Shown here piece after piece: positions 8,067 through 18,082 of a stretch of DNA of 64,000 bases. The notes beneath the pieces are model-generated. The model saw only the letters and a list, made by a program, of their open reading frames with translations, was not told the origin of the DNA and searched no databases. Numbering within the stretch: position 1 is the stretch's first letter; each line of letters starts with the position of its first letter. The position numbers and the translations under genes were made by a program. The DNA is from Mycolicibacterium sp. 018/SC-01/001 (GTDB lineage: Bacteria > Actinomycetota > Actinomycetes > Mycobacteriales > Mycobacteriaceae), in contig NZ_VKAA01000001.1 in the NCBI RefSeq assembly GCF_007096635.1, positions 124,001-188,000 of the forward strand. The letters are read 5' to 3'.

Positions 8067-8708
8067 ATGACCGATTCCGCAAAGACCCTGATCGCTGCGC
8101 TACTCGACCGTTCGGGGTCGATGGAGACCTCGAAGGCAGCCACGGAGGATGGCTGGCGAGAGCTGATCAACGAGCAGCGGGCGCTGCCCGGTCAGTGTCT
8201 GATGACGCTGGCCCAGTTCGACACCGAGTACGAGATCGTCTACGGCCCGACGCCCATCGTCGACGTGCCGGACCTGGTCGTGGAGCCGCGAGGCATGACC
8301 GCGCTGCTCGACGCCGTCGGGAAGTTCGTCACCGACGTCGGTGCCGACCTCGCTTCATTGCCCGAGGATCAGCGCCCCGGCCGGGTGATCTGCCTGATCA
8401 TGACCGACGGCATGGAGAATGCCAGCCGGGAGTGGACCCTGGATTCGGTCAGGGCGCTGGTTGAGCAGCAGCGCAATCAGTGGCAGTGGAAGTTCATCTT
8501 CCTCGGAGCGAACATGGACGCTGTTGCCGTCGCCGGCACGATGGGGTTCAGCGGCGACGATTCCATCACCTATGACGACTCGAACTACGAGTCCACGGTC
8601 GCAGTCATGGCCTCGGCGCGGGAGATGGTCCGGCGTACGCGCATCGGCGAGGACGTGGCCTTCACGCCCGATGACCGGCGGGGTGCTGTCGGCCGGACCA
8701 CCCACTGA
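8067..8708 (+). CDS. von Willebrand factor A domain protein
   Basis: 213 residues, essentially one vWA domain. The MIDAS metal-site motif is LLDRSGSM at residues 11-18, with the later MIDAS threonine likely in PRGMTALLDAV and the aspartate in MTDGMENAS. Such domains bind a divalent cation and a protein partner; no second domain says what the partner is. ATG 8067 follows GAAAGGCGTGTG. An N-terminal extension to 7950 is possible in frame but is Arg/His-rich and unlikely. No neighbouring MoxR ATPase, the usual partner, is present. It probably acts in the cytoplasm. Confidence 0.82.
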   Translation: MTDSAKTLIAALLDRSGSMETSKAATEDGWRELINEQRALPGQCLMTLAQFDTEYEIVYGPTPIVDVPDLVVEPRGMTALLDAVGKFVTDVGADLASLPEDQRPGRVICLIMTDGMENASREWTLDSVRALVEQQRNQWQWKFIFLGANMDAVAVAGTMGFSGDDSITYDDSNYESTVAVMASAREMVRRTRIGEDVAFTPDDRRGAVGRTTH

Positions 8709-8715
8709 CGAACAA

Positions 8716-8746
8716 TCGCCCTCACCTGCCGAGACAGGGAGGGCGA
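8716..8746. terminator. hairpin between the vWA gene and tRNA-Ser(CGA)
   Basis: TCGCCCTC (8716-8723) pairs with GAGGGCGA (8739-8746), with extra CTG/CAG pairing inside. Placed between two convergent transcripts, it could stop both. Confidence 0.7.
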
Positions 8747-8749
8747 CGT

Positions 8750-8840
8750 TGGCGGTGGCGGAGGGATTTGAACCCTCGGACGGGGGTTACCCGTCACACG
8801 CTTTCGAGGCGTGCTCCTTAGGCCGCTCGGACACGCCACC
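8750..8840 (-). tRNA. tRNA-Ser(CGA)
   Basis: Reading the minus strand, the acceptor stem GGTGGCG (from 8840) pairs with CGCCACC. The anticodon arm is CACGC-CTCGAAA-GCGTG with anticodon CGA for UCG serine codons. A long variable arm (class II) and the T-loop GGTTCAAATCC follow. The 3' CCA is encoded at 8752-8750. Confidence 0.96.
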
Positions 8841-8952
8841 GTGTGGCAGCTTACCGAGCCGGGGCCCGCCGCCCAAACCGGCCGCCGAGCGTGCACTTTT
8901 GACACGGGATCGTGCCGAGATCGTGCAGAAGTGTCACGTTCGACGTGCTGGG

Positions 8953-9402
8953 TCAGCGCTGACCCGCGAAGAACTCCTCGAGCGGCGCCGCACACAACTC
9001 GGCGAGCACCCCGCCGCGCACCTGCGGCCGGTGCGTCAGCCGGCGATCACGCACCACATCCCACAGCGAGCCGACCGCCCCGGTCTTGGGTTCCCACGCG
9101 CCGAACACCACCCGCGCCACCCGCGCCATCACCAGAGCGCCCGCGCACATCGTGCACGGCTCGACGGTCACCGCGAGCGTCGCACCCTCGAGCCGCCACC
9201 CGTCGCCGTGCACCCCGGCCGCCGCCCGTAGCGCGAGGATCTCCGCATGTGCCGTCGGATCGCCGAGTTCTTCTCGCGCGTTCGCCGCCCGAGCCAGCTC
9301 GGTACCGTCGGCCGCCACGACGACCGCACCGATCGGCACGTCACGCGGTCCCGCCGCGGCGGCGGCAGCCAGGGCAGCCCGGATCAGCTGCTCGTCGGTC
9401 AC
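8953..9402 (-). CDS. tadA: tRNA-specific adenosine deaminase
   Basis: 149-residue zinc deaminase that converts A34 to inosine in tRNA-Arg(ACG), which is itself encoded in this window at 30157-30085. Zinc and catalytic motifs are clear: HAEIL (His-Ala-Glu) at about residues 53-57 and PCTMCAGAL at about 83-91. Length is typical of bacterial TadA. The GTG start (complement of 9400-9402) overlaps the stop of the upstream gene by 4 bases (GTGA), so the two are translationally coupled. Matches M. tuberculosis Rv3752c in sequence type and context. Confidence 0.95.
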   Translation of the reverse strand: MTDEQLIRAALAAAAAAGPRDVPIGAVVVAADGTELARAANAREELGDPTAHAEILALRAAAGVHGDGWRLEGATLAVTVEPCTMCAGALVMARVARVVFGAWEPKTGAVGSLWDVVRDRRLTHRPQVRGGVLAELCAAPLEEFFAGQR

Positions 9403-9923
9403 CGGCCCAATTTGTCCAGCACAGCCGCAAGCTCGTCGGCGAACCCCATCTCCCGCGCGATCCGGCCCACCTGCTCGTCGGCGTAGAGGTCGTCGCTTTC
9501 GTCGAGGATCACCCCGAGCACGGCTTCGGGCAGGCCGATGTCGGACAAGACGCCCAGATCGCCCTCCTCGAACGGGTCGGCGCTCTCGAGCTCCTCGTCG
9601 TCGAACTCAGCGTCGAGCTTCTCCAGGACCTCGGCCGCGATGTCGTAATCCAGCGCCGCGGTCGCGTCGGACAGCAGCAGGCGGGTGCCCGACGGCGCGG
9701 GCCGGACGATCACGAAGAACTCGTCGTCGATGTCCAGAATCCCGAAAACCGCACCTGCGCTACGCAACTCGCGCAGTTCCGTCTCGGCTGCTGACAGGCT
9801 GGTCAGTGCCCCCGCGCGCATCGCGGTGCACCGCCACTTGCCCTCTTCACGCACCACCGCCACGCCGAAGCCGTCCGGTTCGTCGACCGAACGCTCCTGA
9901 GCCTGTGCACGCTGCGCTCCCAT
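9399..9923 (-). CDS. tRNA adenosine deaminase-associated protein
   Basis: 174 residues with no signal peptide. It has an N-terminal beta-rich half ([16 protein letters not shown]) and a strongly acidic middle ([21 protein letters not shown]). It corresponds to the actinobacterial family named for its fixed position next to tadA (Rv3753c-like); biochemical function is unknown. I start at the ATG complementary to 9921-9923 ([10 protein letters not shown]); an upstream in-frame start at 9995 would cross into the tyrA promoter. The stop overlaps the tadA start by 4 bases. Confidence 0.85.
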   Translation of the reverse strand: MGAQRAQAQERSVDEPDGFGVAVVREEGKWRCTAMRAGALTSLSAAETELRELRSAGAVFGILDIDDEFFVIVRPAPSGTRLLLSDATAALDYDIAAEVLEKLDAEFDDEELESADPFEEGDLGVLSDIGLPEAVLGVILDESDDLYADEQVGRIAREMGFADELAAVLDKLGR

Positions 9924-9982
9924 GGGTGCTAACCGTAGTCCCCCGACATGGCCTTGACCATGCGCTATGCCAACCTGAACAG

Positions 9983-10942
9983 GTGGAGAAGACACCGGTC
10001 TGCGTCCTGGGTCTCGGGTTGATCGGCGGCTCGCTGATGCGCGCGGCCCGCGCCGCCGGGCGTCCCGTGTTCGGGTACAACCGGTCGACCGATGGGGTCG
10101 AGGCCGCCCGATTCGACGGCTACGACGCGACCGCCGACGTCGACGAGGCCCTCACCCGAGCGGCCGAGCTCGGTGCGGTCGTCGTGCTGGCCGTACCCGT
10201 GCCGGCCCTGCCGGCGATGCTCGCGCACGTCCGCGCGACCGCGCCCGCCTGCCCGCTGACCGATGTGACGAGCGTCAAGGGTGCGGTCCTCGCCGAGGTG
10301 CGCGCGGCCGGTCTGCTCGAGAAGTTCGTCGGCGGTCATCCGATGACCGGCACCGCCCACTCGGGCTGGGCAGCCGGCGACGGCGACCTCTTCGTCGGGA
10401 CGCCGTGGGTGATCAGCGTCGACGACCACGTCGACCCGCAGGTCTGGACCGAGGTGATGACGCTCGCGCTGGACTGCCGTGCGTTCGTCGTACCCGCCCG
10501 CTCCGACGAGCACGACAGGGCCGCAGCCACGATCTCCCACCTGCCGCACCTGCTCGCCGAGGCGCTGGCGACGACGGCCGGGCAGGTTCCGCTGGCCTTC
10601 GCGCTGGCGGCGGGCTCGTTCCGCGACGGCACTCGGGTGGCGGCGACAGCGCCGGAACTGGTGCGCGCGATGTGCGAAGCCAACGCCGCTGAGCTGCTGC
10701 CGCTCCTGGACGAGACCCTGCAGTTGCTCAGCCGCGCACGGGAGCAGCTGGCCGAGCGTGGATCGGTCGCCGAACTGGTCGCGGCGGGACACTCCGCGCG
10801 GCTGCGCTATGACAGCGTCAGCCGGCCCGACATCGTCGGCACCGTGATCGGCGACCCCGGCTGGCGCGAGGAGCTCGCCGCGGCAGGCCGGGCCGGCGGC
10901 GTGATCAGATCCGTTCTGCCAAGCCGGGATAGTCGAGGATGA
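9983..10942 (+). CDS. tyrA: prephenate dehydrogenase
   Basis: 319-residue NAD(P)-dependent enzyme making 4-hydroxyphenylpyruvate for tyrosine. The nucleotide-binding motif is [11 protein letters not shown] at residues 8-18. The catalytic-histidine region is [13 protein letters not shown] near 117, followed by [22 protein letters not shown], typical of TyrA. GTG 9983 is the start, with a weak upstream ribosome site. It is divergent from the tadA pair. Its last 38 bases overlap the 3' end of the convergent gene at 10905. Confidence 0.95.
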   Translation: MEKTPVCVLGLGLIGGSLMRAARAAGRPVFGYNRSTDGVEAARFDGYDATADVDEALTRAAELGAVVVLAVPVPALPAMLAHVRATAPACPLTDVTSVKGAVLAEVRAAGLLEKFVGGHPMTGTAHSGWAAGDGDLFVGTPWVISVDDHVDPQVWTEVMTLALDCRAFVVPARSDEHDRAAATISHLPHLLAEALATTAGQVPLAFALAAGSFRDGTRVAATAPELVRAMCEANAAELLPLLDETLQLLSRAREQLAERGSVAELVAAGHSARLRYDSVSRPDIVGTVIGDPGWREELAAAGRAGGVIRSVLPSRDSRG

Positions 10943-11501
10943 ACCCGTTGGCGTCGACCGTGACGGTGGTGTCCGCGACGGGCGAGTTCAGGGCGATGCA
11001 GTCGGGTTTCGCCGCATAGGTGATGTGCGCGACGTCGACTGACAGGTCCGGCACCCGCATATAGACGACCGGAACCGTGACCGACTCCCCGCTGCCGGGC
11101 ATGACCCCGGCGCGTCGGATCGGCAAGGCGTTGAAGAACGGGCTGAACACGACGTCGACATCGAGCGCGCCCTCGTAGGACGACCGGCTGGTCTGGCCGG
11201 AATGCTCCTGGACGAGCCACATGTTCTCTTCGTCGCGCGCGACCGAGAGCTGTCGCTCGCGCTCGGCCAGCGTGACGGTCATCGACAACCGCTTGGTGGC
11301 GCCGGACTCGTCGGTGACCAGGTCGTAGGAGGCGCTGAACGCCGGGTGCGCCGATGTGGCGGCCGCCACCACGCGGCCGTAAGCCTTGATGCGGTTGCCG
11401 GACAGCTGCACGCGCACCGACTCCATCCGCGCCACATCGGGGGCGCGCCACGTCAGCACAGCGGGGAAGGCAGTTGTCTCAGAGCGGTCGGCTTCACTCA
11501 T
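10905..11501 (-). CDS. putative glycolipid-binding family protein
   Basis: 198 residues without a signal peptide. Sequence blocks such as [54 protein letters not shown] and [12 protein letters not shown] fit the PF06475-type 'putative glycolipid-binding' family, a barrel fold; the ligand is not established here. The ATG overlaps the proZ stop by 4 bases (ATGA), making it the last cistron of the compatible-solute transporter operon, as for Rv3755c next to proZ. Whether it works with the transporter is unknown. Confidence 0.8.
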   Translation of the reverse strand: MSEADRSETTAFPAVLTWRAPDVARMESVRVQLSGNRIKAYGRVVAAATSAHPAFSASYDLVTDESGATKRLSMTVTLAERERQLSVARDEENMWLVQEHSGQTSRSSYEGALDVDVVFSPFFNALPIRRAGVMPGSGESVTVPVVYMRVPDLSVDVAHITYAAKPDCIALNSPVADTTVTVDANGFILDYPGLAERI

Positions 11502-12274
11502 GGGTCTACCGTAGGCGACGGCCCCACCCGTTCGTGGCGGGCTGCCGAACTGGGTCGAGATTCGAGTGCCACCTCATCGGAGAGCAACGGCGACGGCAGC
11601 GACTGGCTGCCGCGCAACCGCCCGGTCCCGGGCACGGACAGCCAGACCGCGAACGCCAGCGCGGCGTCCAGGATCAATGCCAGCAGCGTCACCATCAGCG
11701 CCCCGACCAGCGCGATGTGGAACTCGCGGATCTTGATGCCGTCGATCAGGTAGCGGCCCAGCCCGCCGAGGCTGGCGTATGCCGCGACGGTGGCCGTCGC
11801 GACGATCTGAAGAGTCGCGGTCCGCAGGCCGCCGAGAATCAGCGGCATCGCGTTGGGCGTTTCGACGCGCAGCAGGATGCGTCGCTCGGTCATGCCCATC
11901 GACCGCGCTGCGTCGACCACGGCCCGGTCCACGTTGGCGATACCGGCATAGGTTCCGGCCAGCAGCGGCGGGATGCCGAGCAGCATCAGCGCCACGGTCG
12001 GCGGCACGAGCCCCAGCCCCCACAGCAGCACGCCGAGCAGCAGCACGCCCAGAGTCGGCAGGGCGCGCAGCGCGTTGACGCCGGTGACGACGAGGAAGGT
12101 GCCGCGTCCGGTGTGGCCGATCAGCATGCCGATCGGAATGGCGATCAGCGCGGAGAAGAACGTCGCCACGGCGGTGTACTCGAGGTGCTCGACGATTCGC
12201 ATGCCCAACCCCGAGGGGCCGGACCAGTTGGCCGCGGTGAAGATGAAGGACAGCGCCTGCTGGAGGAAGTTCAC
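11498..12274 (-). CDS. proZ: glycine betaine/choline-type ABC transporter permease
   Basis: 258-residue inner-membrane permease. It carries a BPD-transporter permease domain with several hydrophobic segments and the EAA-type loop DAARSMGMTERRILLRVETPNAMPL, which contacts the ProV ATPase. The start GTG (complement of 12272-12274) overlaps the proW stop by 4 bases. The C-terminal tail after LAVWLSVPGTGR is polar and probably cytoplasmic. With proX, proV and proW it forms an OpuC-like osmoprotectant importer. Confidence 0.93.
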   Translation of the reverse strand: MNFLQQALSFIFTAANWSGPSGLGMRIVEHLEYTAVATFFSALIAIPIGMLIGHTGRGTFLVVTGVNALRALPTLGVLLLGVLLWGLGLVPPTVALMLLGIPPLLAGTYAGIANVDRAVVDAARSMGMTERRILLRVETPNAMPLILGGLRTATLQIVATATVAAYASLGGLGRYLIDGIKIREFHIALVGALMVTLLALILDAALAFAVWLSVPGTGRLRGSQSLPSPLLSDEVALESRPSSAARHERVGPSPTVDP

Positions 12275-12947
12275 GCGGCCGCTCCCGCTTTCGGTGCGGT
12301 CTTCGCCGAACCGGCCTGCGCCCTGGTCCATGGGGTGAGGGCCTTGCCCGCCAGCATGATCAGCGTGTCGATGACGAGCGCGAGGACGAAGATCGCGATG
12401 ATGCCGGCCACGATCTGGTCGCTCTTGTTCGACTGATATCCCTCGGTGAACCACGTGCCAAGGCCGCCGATGCCGATCACCGAGCCGACCGAGACCATCG
12501 AGATGTTGGTCACGGCCACCACGCGCAGGCTGGCGACGAGAACGGGAACCGCAAGCGGCAGTTCGACTTTCAGCATCCTGGTCAGCGGTTTGTAGCCGAC
12601 CGCGGTGGCCGCGTCGAGCACCGCGGGCGACACCGCGTCGAGCGCCTCGGGCACGGCGCGCACCAGCAGCGCCACCGTGTAGAGCGTGAGCGCGACGATG
12701 ACGTTGGCCTCGTCGAGGATGCGGGTGGGGATGATCAGCGGCAGTACCACGAACAGCGCCAGCGACGGGATCGTGAAGATGATGCTGGCGGTCACGGTGG
12801 TGAGCCGGCGCAGCGCCGTCGTGCGCTGCACCAGTGCGCCCAGCGGAACCGCGATCACCAGCCCCAGCACGATCGGGATCAACGAGAGCCGCAGGTGGAT
12901 CACCGTCAGCGCCCACAGATCGTCGAGATGGGTGAACAGGTAACGCA

Positions 12948-12948
<1 letters not shown>
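12271..12948 (-). CDS. proW: glycine betaine/choline-type ABC transporter permease
   Basis: 225-residue second permease of the importer. Hydrophobic segments alternate with the coupling loop DAATAVGYKPLTRMLKVELP. It is the heterodimer partner of ProZ. The ATG shares one base with the proV stop (TAATG at 12950-12946), and its own stop overlaps proZ, so the operon is tightly coupled. Confidence 0.93.
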
Positions 12949-14132
<1,184 letters not shown>

Positions 14133-14137
14133 CGGGC

Positions 14138-15103
14138 CTACTTCCCCACCGGCTTGTCGAAACCGTTGTCGGCGATCCACTTTCCCGCGGCCTCGTCCGG
14201 GTCGACGCCCTGATTGCCCTCGACGGCCGTGTTCAGCTGGATCAGCGCCTCGGTGGTGAGCTTCGCGCTGACCGCGTCGAGGACCGTCTTGAGATCGCTC
14301 GACATCTTCTGCGACGCGACCAGTGGCACCACATTGGCGGCCAGGAAGACGTTCTTGGGATCCTCAAGGACCACCAGCTTGCTCTGCTGGATGGCCGGGG
14401 AGGTGGAGAAGATGTTCGCGGCGGTGACGGTGCCGCCGGTGAGTGCCTGCACCGTCGCGGGTCCGCCGCCATCGCTGATCGCCACGAAGTTGGCCGGGGC
14501 GACGTCGAGTCCGTATTCGTCCTTGAGCCCCACGAGACCGGTCCGTCGCGTCTGGAATTCGGACGGGCCGCCGACTTTCACTTCCGCCGAATGCGTCGCG
14601 AGGTCCGCGATCGACTTCAGGTTCCAGCGCTGCGCTGTCGCCTCCGACACCGCCAAGGTGTCCTTGTCCTCCGCGGGCGACGGAACGAGGATCGACAGGT
14701 CGCCGGGCAGCGCCTTGAACAGCGCCAGCAGCACGGCGTCCGGTGTGGTCGCCGTGCTCTTCTCGTCGAAGTACTGCAGCAGGTTGCCGGTGTACTCGGG
14801 GATCAGGTCGATCGAATGGTCCTGGACGGCCGGGATGTAGGTCTCACGGCTGCCGATCCCGAACTGGCGCGAGACGGTGAACCCGTTGGCTTCCAGCGCC
14901 TGAGCGTAGATCTCGGCGATGATCTTGGATTCGGTGAAATCCGCCGAGCCGACCTTGATGGTCTTCAGATCGCCGGACACCTCTCCCCCGCCGAGCGGAT
15001 TAGAGCTGCCGCACGCCGCCACGGAGAAGGCCAGTGCCAGGGCGAGCACGACGCGCAACGGCGACCACCCGGATTTTCGAGAGTGCTTTCGGAAACGGAT
15101 CAC
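14138..15103 (-). CDS. proX: osmoprotectant ABC transporter substrate-binding lipoprotein
   Basis: 321 residues. A twin-basic-looking N-terminus (FRKHSRKSGW) and hydrophobic stretch end in the lipobox FSVAACG, so it is anchored outside the membrane. The body is an OpuAC-like solute-binding domain: TIKVGSADFTESKIIAEIYA, PEYTGNLLQYF, AISDGGGPATVQALTGG and KWIADNGFDKPVGK. It delivers a quaternary amine such as glycine betaine or choline to ProWZ. First gene of the proX-V-W-Z operon, 5 bp from proV. Confidence 0.93.
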   Translation of the reverse strand: MIRFRKHSRKSGWSPLRVVLALALAFSVAACGSSNPLGGGEVSGDLKTIKVGSADFTESKIIAEIYAQALEANGFTVSRQFGIGSRETYIPAVQDHSIDLIPEYTGNLLQYFDEKSTATTPDAVLLALFKALPGDLSILVPSPAEDKDTLAVSEATAQRWNLKSIADLATHSAEVKVGGPSEFQTRRTGLVGLKDEYGLDVAPANFVAISDGGGPATVQALTGGTVTAANIFSTSPAIQQSKLVVLEDPKNVFLAANVVPLVASQKMSSDLKTVLDAVSAKLTTEALIQLNTAVEGNQGVDPDEAAGKWIADNGFDKPVGK

Positions 15104-15199
15104 GCCGGATCGTCCTCTCCAGGTCGCGGAAGCTGTCGTGACCCTAACGCGACAGCATCCGATGTTTCATTCGAAGCGCGAAAGGGCAAGAATGGAGCC

Positions 15200-15550
15200 A
15201 TGTCCAGCGAACCGTTCGCCCCGGCCGATCCGCCGCCCACGCATGACGTGCCGGCGACGCCGGCAAAAGGCAACCAGCCGCCGCAGTCGGCGGTGCACCG
15301 CACCCGTGCCGCGGCGCTGTGGTCGGCGCTGGCGCTGGGGTTCCTGATCCTCATCGTGCTGCTGATCTTCATCGCGCAGAACACGGAGTCGGCCCAATTC
15401 GAGTTCCTGGGCTGGAGCTGGAGCCTGCCGCTGGGCGTGGCCATCCTCGCCGCGGCGGTCGCGGGCGGCCTGCTCACCGTGGCCGTCGGGGCCGTGCGAA
15501 TCTTCCAGCTGCGCCGGGCGGCGAAGAAGAACCTCAAAGCCGGGCTGTGA
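15200..15550 (+). CDS. LapA-domain (DUF1049-like) membrane protein
   Basis: 116 residues. A Pro-rich cytoplasmic N-terminus (about 1-35) is followed by two transmembrane helices (ALALGFLILIVLLIFIAQN and LPLGVAILAAAVAGGLLTVA) and the short motif RIFQLRRAAKKNLK. The layout QN-x8-FLGWSWSLPLGVAIL is typical of LapA/YciM-partner proteins, linked to envelope homeostasis in Gram-negatives; the mycobacterial role is unknown. Corresponds in position to Rv3760. Start at ATG 15200, after AAGGGCAAGAATGGAG. Confidence 0.85.
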   Translation: MSSEPFAPADPPPTHDVPATPAKGNQPPQSAVHRTRAAALWSALALGFLILIVLLIFIAQNTESAQFEFLGWSWSLPLGVAILAAAVAGGLLTVAVGAVRIFQLRRAAKKNLKAGL

Positions 15551-15557
15551 GCCGGCT

Positions 15558-16385
15558 TCACCGGATCGACACCACCTGATCGACCGAATCCTTCGGTAGC
15601 TCGCCGTCGACGGTGGCGGTCACGGACATGTTGTTCACCGTGATCGACCCTTTGTGATTGTCCAACCATGCGGTGTCCGCGGCGTCACGCCCCGTCGCGA
15701 TGCGCAGCATCGACTGACGCGGCGCCAGGCATGTTGCATCCACCACCCGCCACTGCCCGTCGACGAAGGCTTCGGCCACAGCGTGGAAGTCCATGGGCTG
15801 ACACCCCGGCGCGTACACCGACACCAGGCGCGCGGGCACGTTGACCGCCCGTAGCAGCGCGATCACCAGGTGGGCATAGTCGCGGCACACTCCGGATCCC
15901 GCAAGCAACGTGTCGGCCGCGCCGTCGATCGGATCGCTGGAGCCCGGCACGTACTGCAGCCGTGCCCCCACCCACGACGACACCTTCTCCAGCAACGCGA
16001 CCGAGTCGGTGTAGTCGCCGAACTCGGTGGCGGCGAAGCCGAAGAACTTGTCGGCCTCGGCGTAGCGACTGGGACGCAGATACGTCGTCACGTCGAGCTC
16101 GGTCACCGGCGCCGGGTCGGCCTGACCTCGTACCGTCGCCGAGTAACTGACCTTCAGGTTGCCCTTCTCGACGTCGAACTTGTGGATGCGATTGCCGTGG
16201 TCGCCGGAGATCTCACGGATACTTGCAAGCGGAATTTCCTTGCCGTTCAACACGAATGACAGCGACTCGCTGACCTCGGCACCGGGTTGCGGCGCGACCG
16301 CTATCTGGAACTCCAGCGTCGTCGGCTCGGTGATCTCGATGTCCAGTTCGGCACCGACGTCACGCTTCATCTCTGAGGAGGGCAC
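15558..16385 (-). CDS. transglutaminase-like protein
   Basis: 275 residues, or 270 from the in-frame ATG at 16370. The N-terminal half (about 1-115) is a beta domain of the transglutaminase N-terminal type (LDIEITEPTTLEFQIAVAPQ). The core holds the Cys-His-Asp triad: GVCRDYAHLVIALLRAVNVPA (Cys about 166), DFHAVAEAF (His about 200) and RVVDATCLAP (Asp about 214). Family members are proteases or cross-linkers, often of unknown substrate. No signal peptide is seen. It is convergent with the LapA gene, with stops 7 bp apart. Confidence 0.88.
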   Translation of the reverse strand: MPSSEMKRDVGAELDIEITEPTTLEFQIAVAPQPGAEVSESLSFVLNGKEIPLASIREISGDHGNRIHKFDVEKGNLKVSYSATVRGQADPAPVTELDVTTYLRPSRYAEADKFFGFAATEFGDYTDSVALLEKVSSWVGARLQYVPGSSDPIDGAADTLLAGSGVCRDYAHLVIALLRAVNVPARLVSVYAPGCQPMDFHAVAEAFVDGQWRVVDATCLAPRQSMLRIATGRDAADTAWLDNHKGSITVNNMSVTATVDGELPKDSVDQVVSIR

Positions 16386-16425
16386 GCGCTTCTCTACCCA
16401 CCCGCTCGACGGAGGAAACCTCCGA

Positions 16426-17445
16426 TCAGGACAGCGCGCGCAAGCCTTCGGCGATCAGCGGGCCGACGGCCTCCTCCACGCGGTCGCCGTCGTCGGTCAC
16501 GCCGGCCTCCCGCGCACGGTAGGCGATGCCGGCGCCGATGATCGCGAGCTTGAAATAGGCCAGTGCCATGTAGAAGTCCCAGTCGTGCAGGTCGACGCCG
16601 GCCGCCCGCGCGTACTTCTCGGCCAGCGCGTCGGGATCGGGCACCAACTCCGATGCCCACGCCGCGTCGGCGTGCACGAAGTGGAACGTCGGGTGCCGGT
16701 AGACGCACATCAGGGCTGCGTCGCTGAGCGGATCGCCCAGGGTGGACATCTCCCAGTCGAGCACGGCCACGACCTTGGTCGCGTCCTCGGCATCGAGGAT
16801 CGTGTTGTCGATGCGGTAGTCGCCGTGCACGATCGCCGAGCGGCTCTGCGTGGGCACCGATTCCGTCAACCGCTCGTGCAGCGTCCTGACATCGGCATCG
16901 CACGGGTCGTCCGGCCGCTTGACCAGGTCCCACTGCGACCCCCAGCGACGCACCTGTCGGTCGAGGTAGCCGGTGGGCTTGCCGAAGTCGCCGAGACCGA
17001 CCGCCTCCGGATCGACTGCATGCAAGTCGGCCAGCACGCCGATCAGCGCGTCGACAGACGCCTCGATGGCGGCCTCGTCGCCGAGCGCCTCGAGCTGGTG
17101 GGTGTAGCGCACGACCCGGCCGGGGACGAACTCCACCATCTGGAACGGCGCACCGAGCACTGAGTCGTCGTCACGCATCGTCACCGCACGGGCGACGGGC
17201 ACCGCGGTGTCGGCCAACGCGGCCACGACGCGGTACTCGCGGGCCATGTCGTGCGCGGACGGCGTCAGCCCGTGCAACGGGGGCCGACGCAGCACCCACT
17301 GCGAGGCGTCGTCGGCCACCAGGAACGTCAGATTGGACCGGCCGCCGGAGACCAACTCGGCGCGCAGATCGCCGGCGCGGGGCACTCCGACCTCACGGAG
17401 GTGACGGTCGAGAGCGGTGAGATCGAGGCCTTCGAGATCGGTCAC
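16426..17445 (-). CDS. aminoglycoside-phosphotransferase-fold kinase (ACAD10-like)
   Basis: 339 residues. Kinase motifs: VSGGRSNLTFLV (nucleotide loop), WVLRRPP, the catalytic loop AIVHGDYRIDNTIL (Asp and Asn) and VVAVLDWEMSTLGDPLSDAAL (metal-binding Asp). In mycobacteria these are found beside acyl-CoA dehydrogenases and resemble the kinase part of human ACAD10, which phosphorylates 4-hydroxy acids. Its position corresponds to Rv3761c (fadE36 in some annotations, although this protein is not an acyl-CoA dehydrogenase). Ends 10 bp before the start of nothing else; the histidine phosphatase stop is 10 bp upstream on the same strand. Confidence 0.85.
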   Translation of the reverse strand: MTDLEGLDLTALDRHLREVGVPRAGDLRAELVSGGRSNLTFLVADDASQWVLRRPPLHGLTPSAHDMAREYRVVAALADTAVPVARAVTMRDDDSVLGAPFQMVEFVPGRVVRYTHQLEALGDEAAIEASVDALIGVLADLHAVDPEAVGLGDFGKPTGYLDRQVRRWGSQWDLVKRPDDPCDADVRTLHERLTESVPTQSRSAIVHGDYRIDNTILDAEDATKVVAVLDWEMSTLGDPLSDAALMCVYRHPTFHFVHADAAWASELVPDPDALAEKYARAAGVDLHDWDFYMALAYFKLAIIGAGIAYRAREAGVTDDGDRVEEAVGPLIAEGLRALS

Positions 17446-17455
17446 GGCGTTCTGT

Positions 17456-18064
17456 CTACCACTTGGTGTTGCGCGGCAGCAGGTCCCATACGTGTTCGGT
17501 GCCGTTGACAGCGGCGACCGACAGCCGGCCGGTCCGCGAGGACAGCACCCGGGTGACGGACGTGTAGTCGACGTGGAAGTTCAGCAGACGCGGAGTGCGC
17601 AGGATCGTGTGCAGCAGCACGTTGATCACACCGCCGTGGCTGAACACCGCGACCGTGTCCTCGTGGTCGGCGGTGCTCACGATGTCGTCGATCCCGGCGG
17701 TGATGCGGGCCCGGAACGCGTCCTCGTCGACGCTGCTCGGCAGGTGGCCGTCGATCAGCCGCTTCAGCTCCTCCGGGTTTTCCTTCGCGATCTGCTCGAT
17801 GGGGATGTAATGCTCCAGATCGCGGTCGTATTCGGCGAGGCGGTCGTCGACCTCGATCGGCAGCCCGAGCGCGTCGGCCACCGGCTGACCGGTCTCGATG
17901 GCCCGCACCTGCGGGCTGCTGACCAGCCGGGTGATCGAGAATCGGGCCAGCGCGTCGGGCAGCCGGGCCGCCTGCGCGAGCCCTTCGGGCGACAAACGGG
18001 GATCCGAACCCTCCCCCGGATCGCTGCGCAGCGGGAGTGCGTGTCGGACGAGAAGCAGTTGCAC
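17456..18064 (-). CDS. histidine phosphatase family protein
   Basis: 202 residues from a GTG complementary to 18062-18064. The phospho-histidine motif is LLVRHALPL (His about 8). Further family features are LSPEGLAQAARLPDAL, LVSSPQVRAIETGQPVA and the second catalytic histidine in VAVFSHGGVINVLLH. Substrate unknown; the family includes phosphoglycerate mutase-like and broad phosphatases. The start is 19 bp from the divergent SDR gene, so promoters overlap. Its stop is 10 bp upstream of the kinase start, suggesting a two-gene transcript. Confidence 0.88.
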   Translation of the reverse strand: MQLLLVRHALPLRSDPGEGSDPRLSPEGLAQAARLPDALARFSITRLVSSPQVRAIETGQPVADALGLPIEVDDRLAEYDRDLEHYIPIEQIAKENPEELKRLIDGHLPSSVDEDAFRARITAGIDDIVSTADHEDTVAVFSHGGVINVLLHTILRTPRLLNFHVDYTSVTRVLSSRTGRLSVAAVNGTEHVWDLLPRNTKW

Positions 18065-18082
18065 CGTGCCACCATAGGGCTC

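Noticed and set aside
16411..16423. GGAGG-AAA-CCTCC hairpin before the kinase stop
   Set aside because: Too short a loop and stem to be a convincing terminator; left unannotated.
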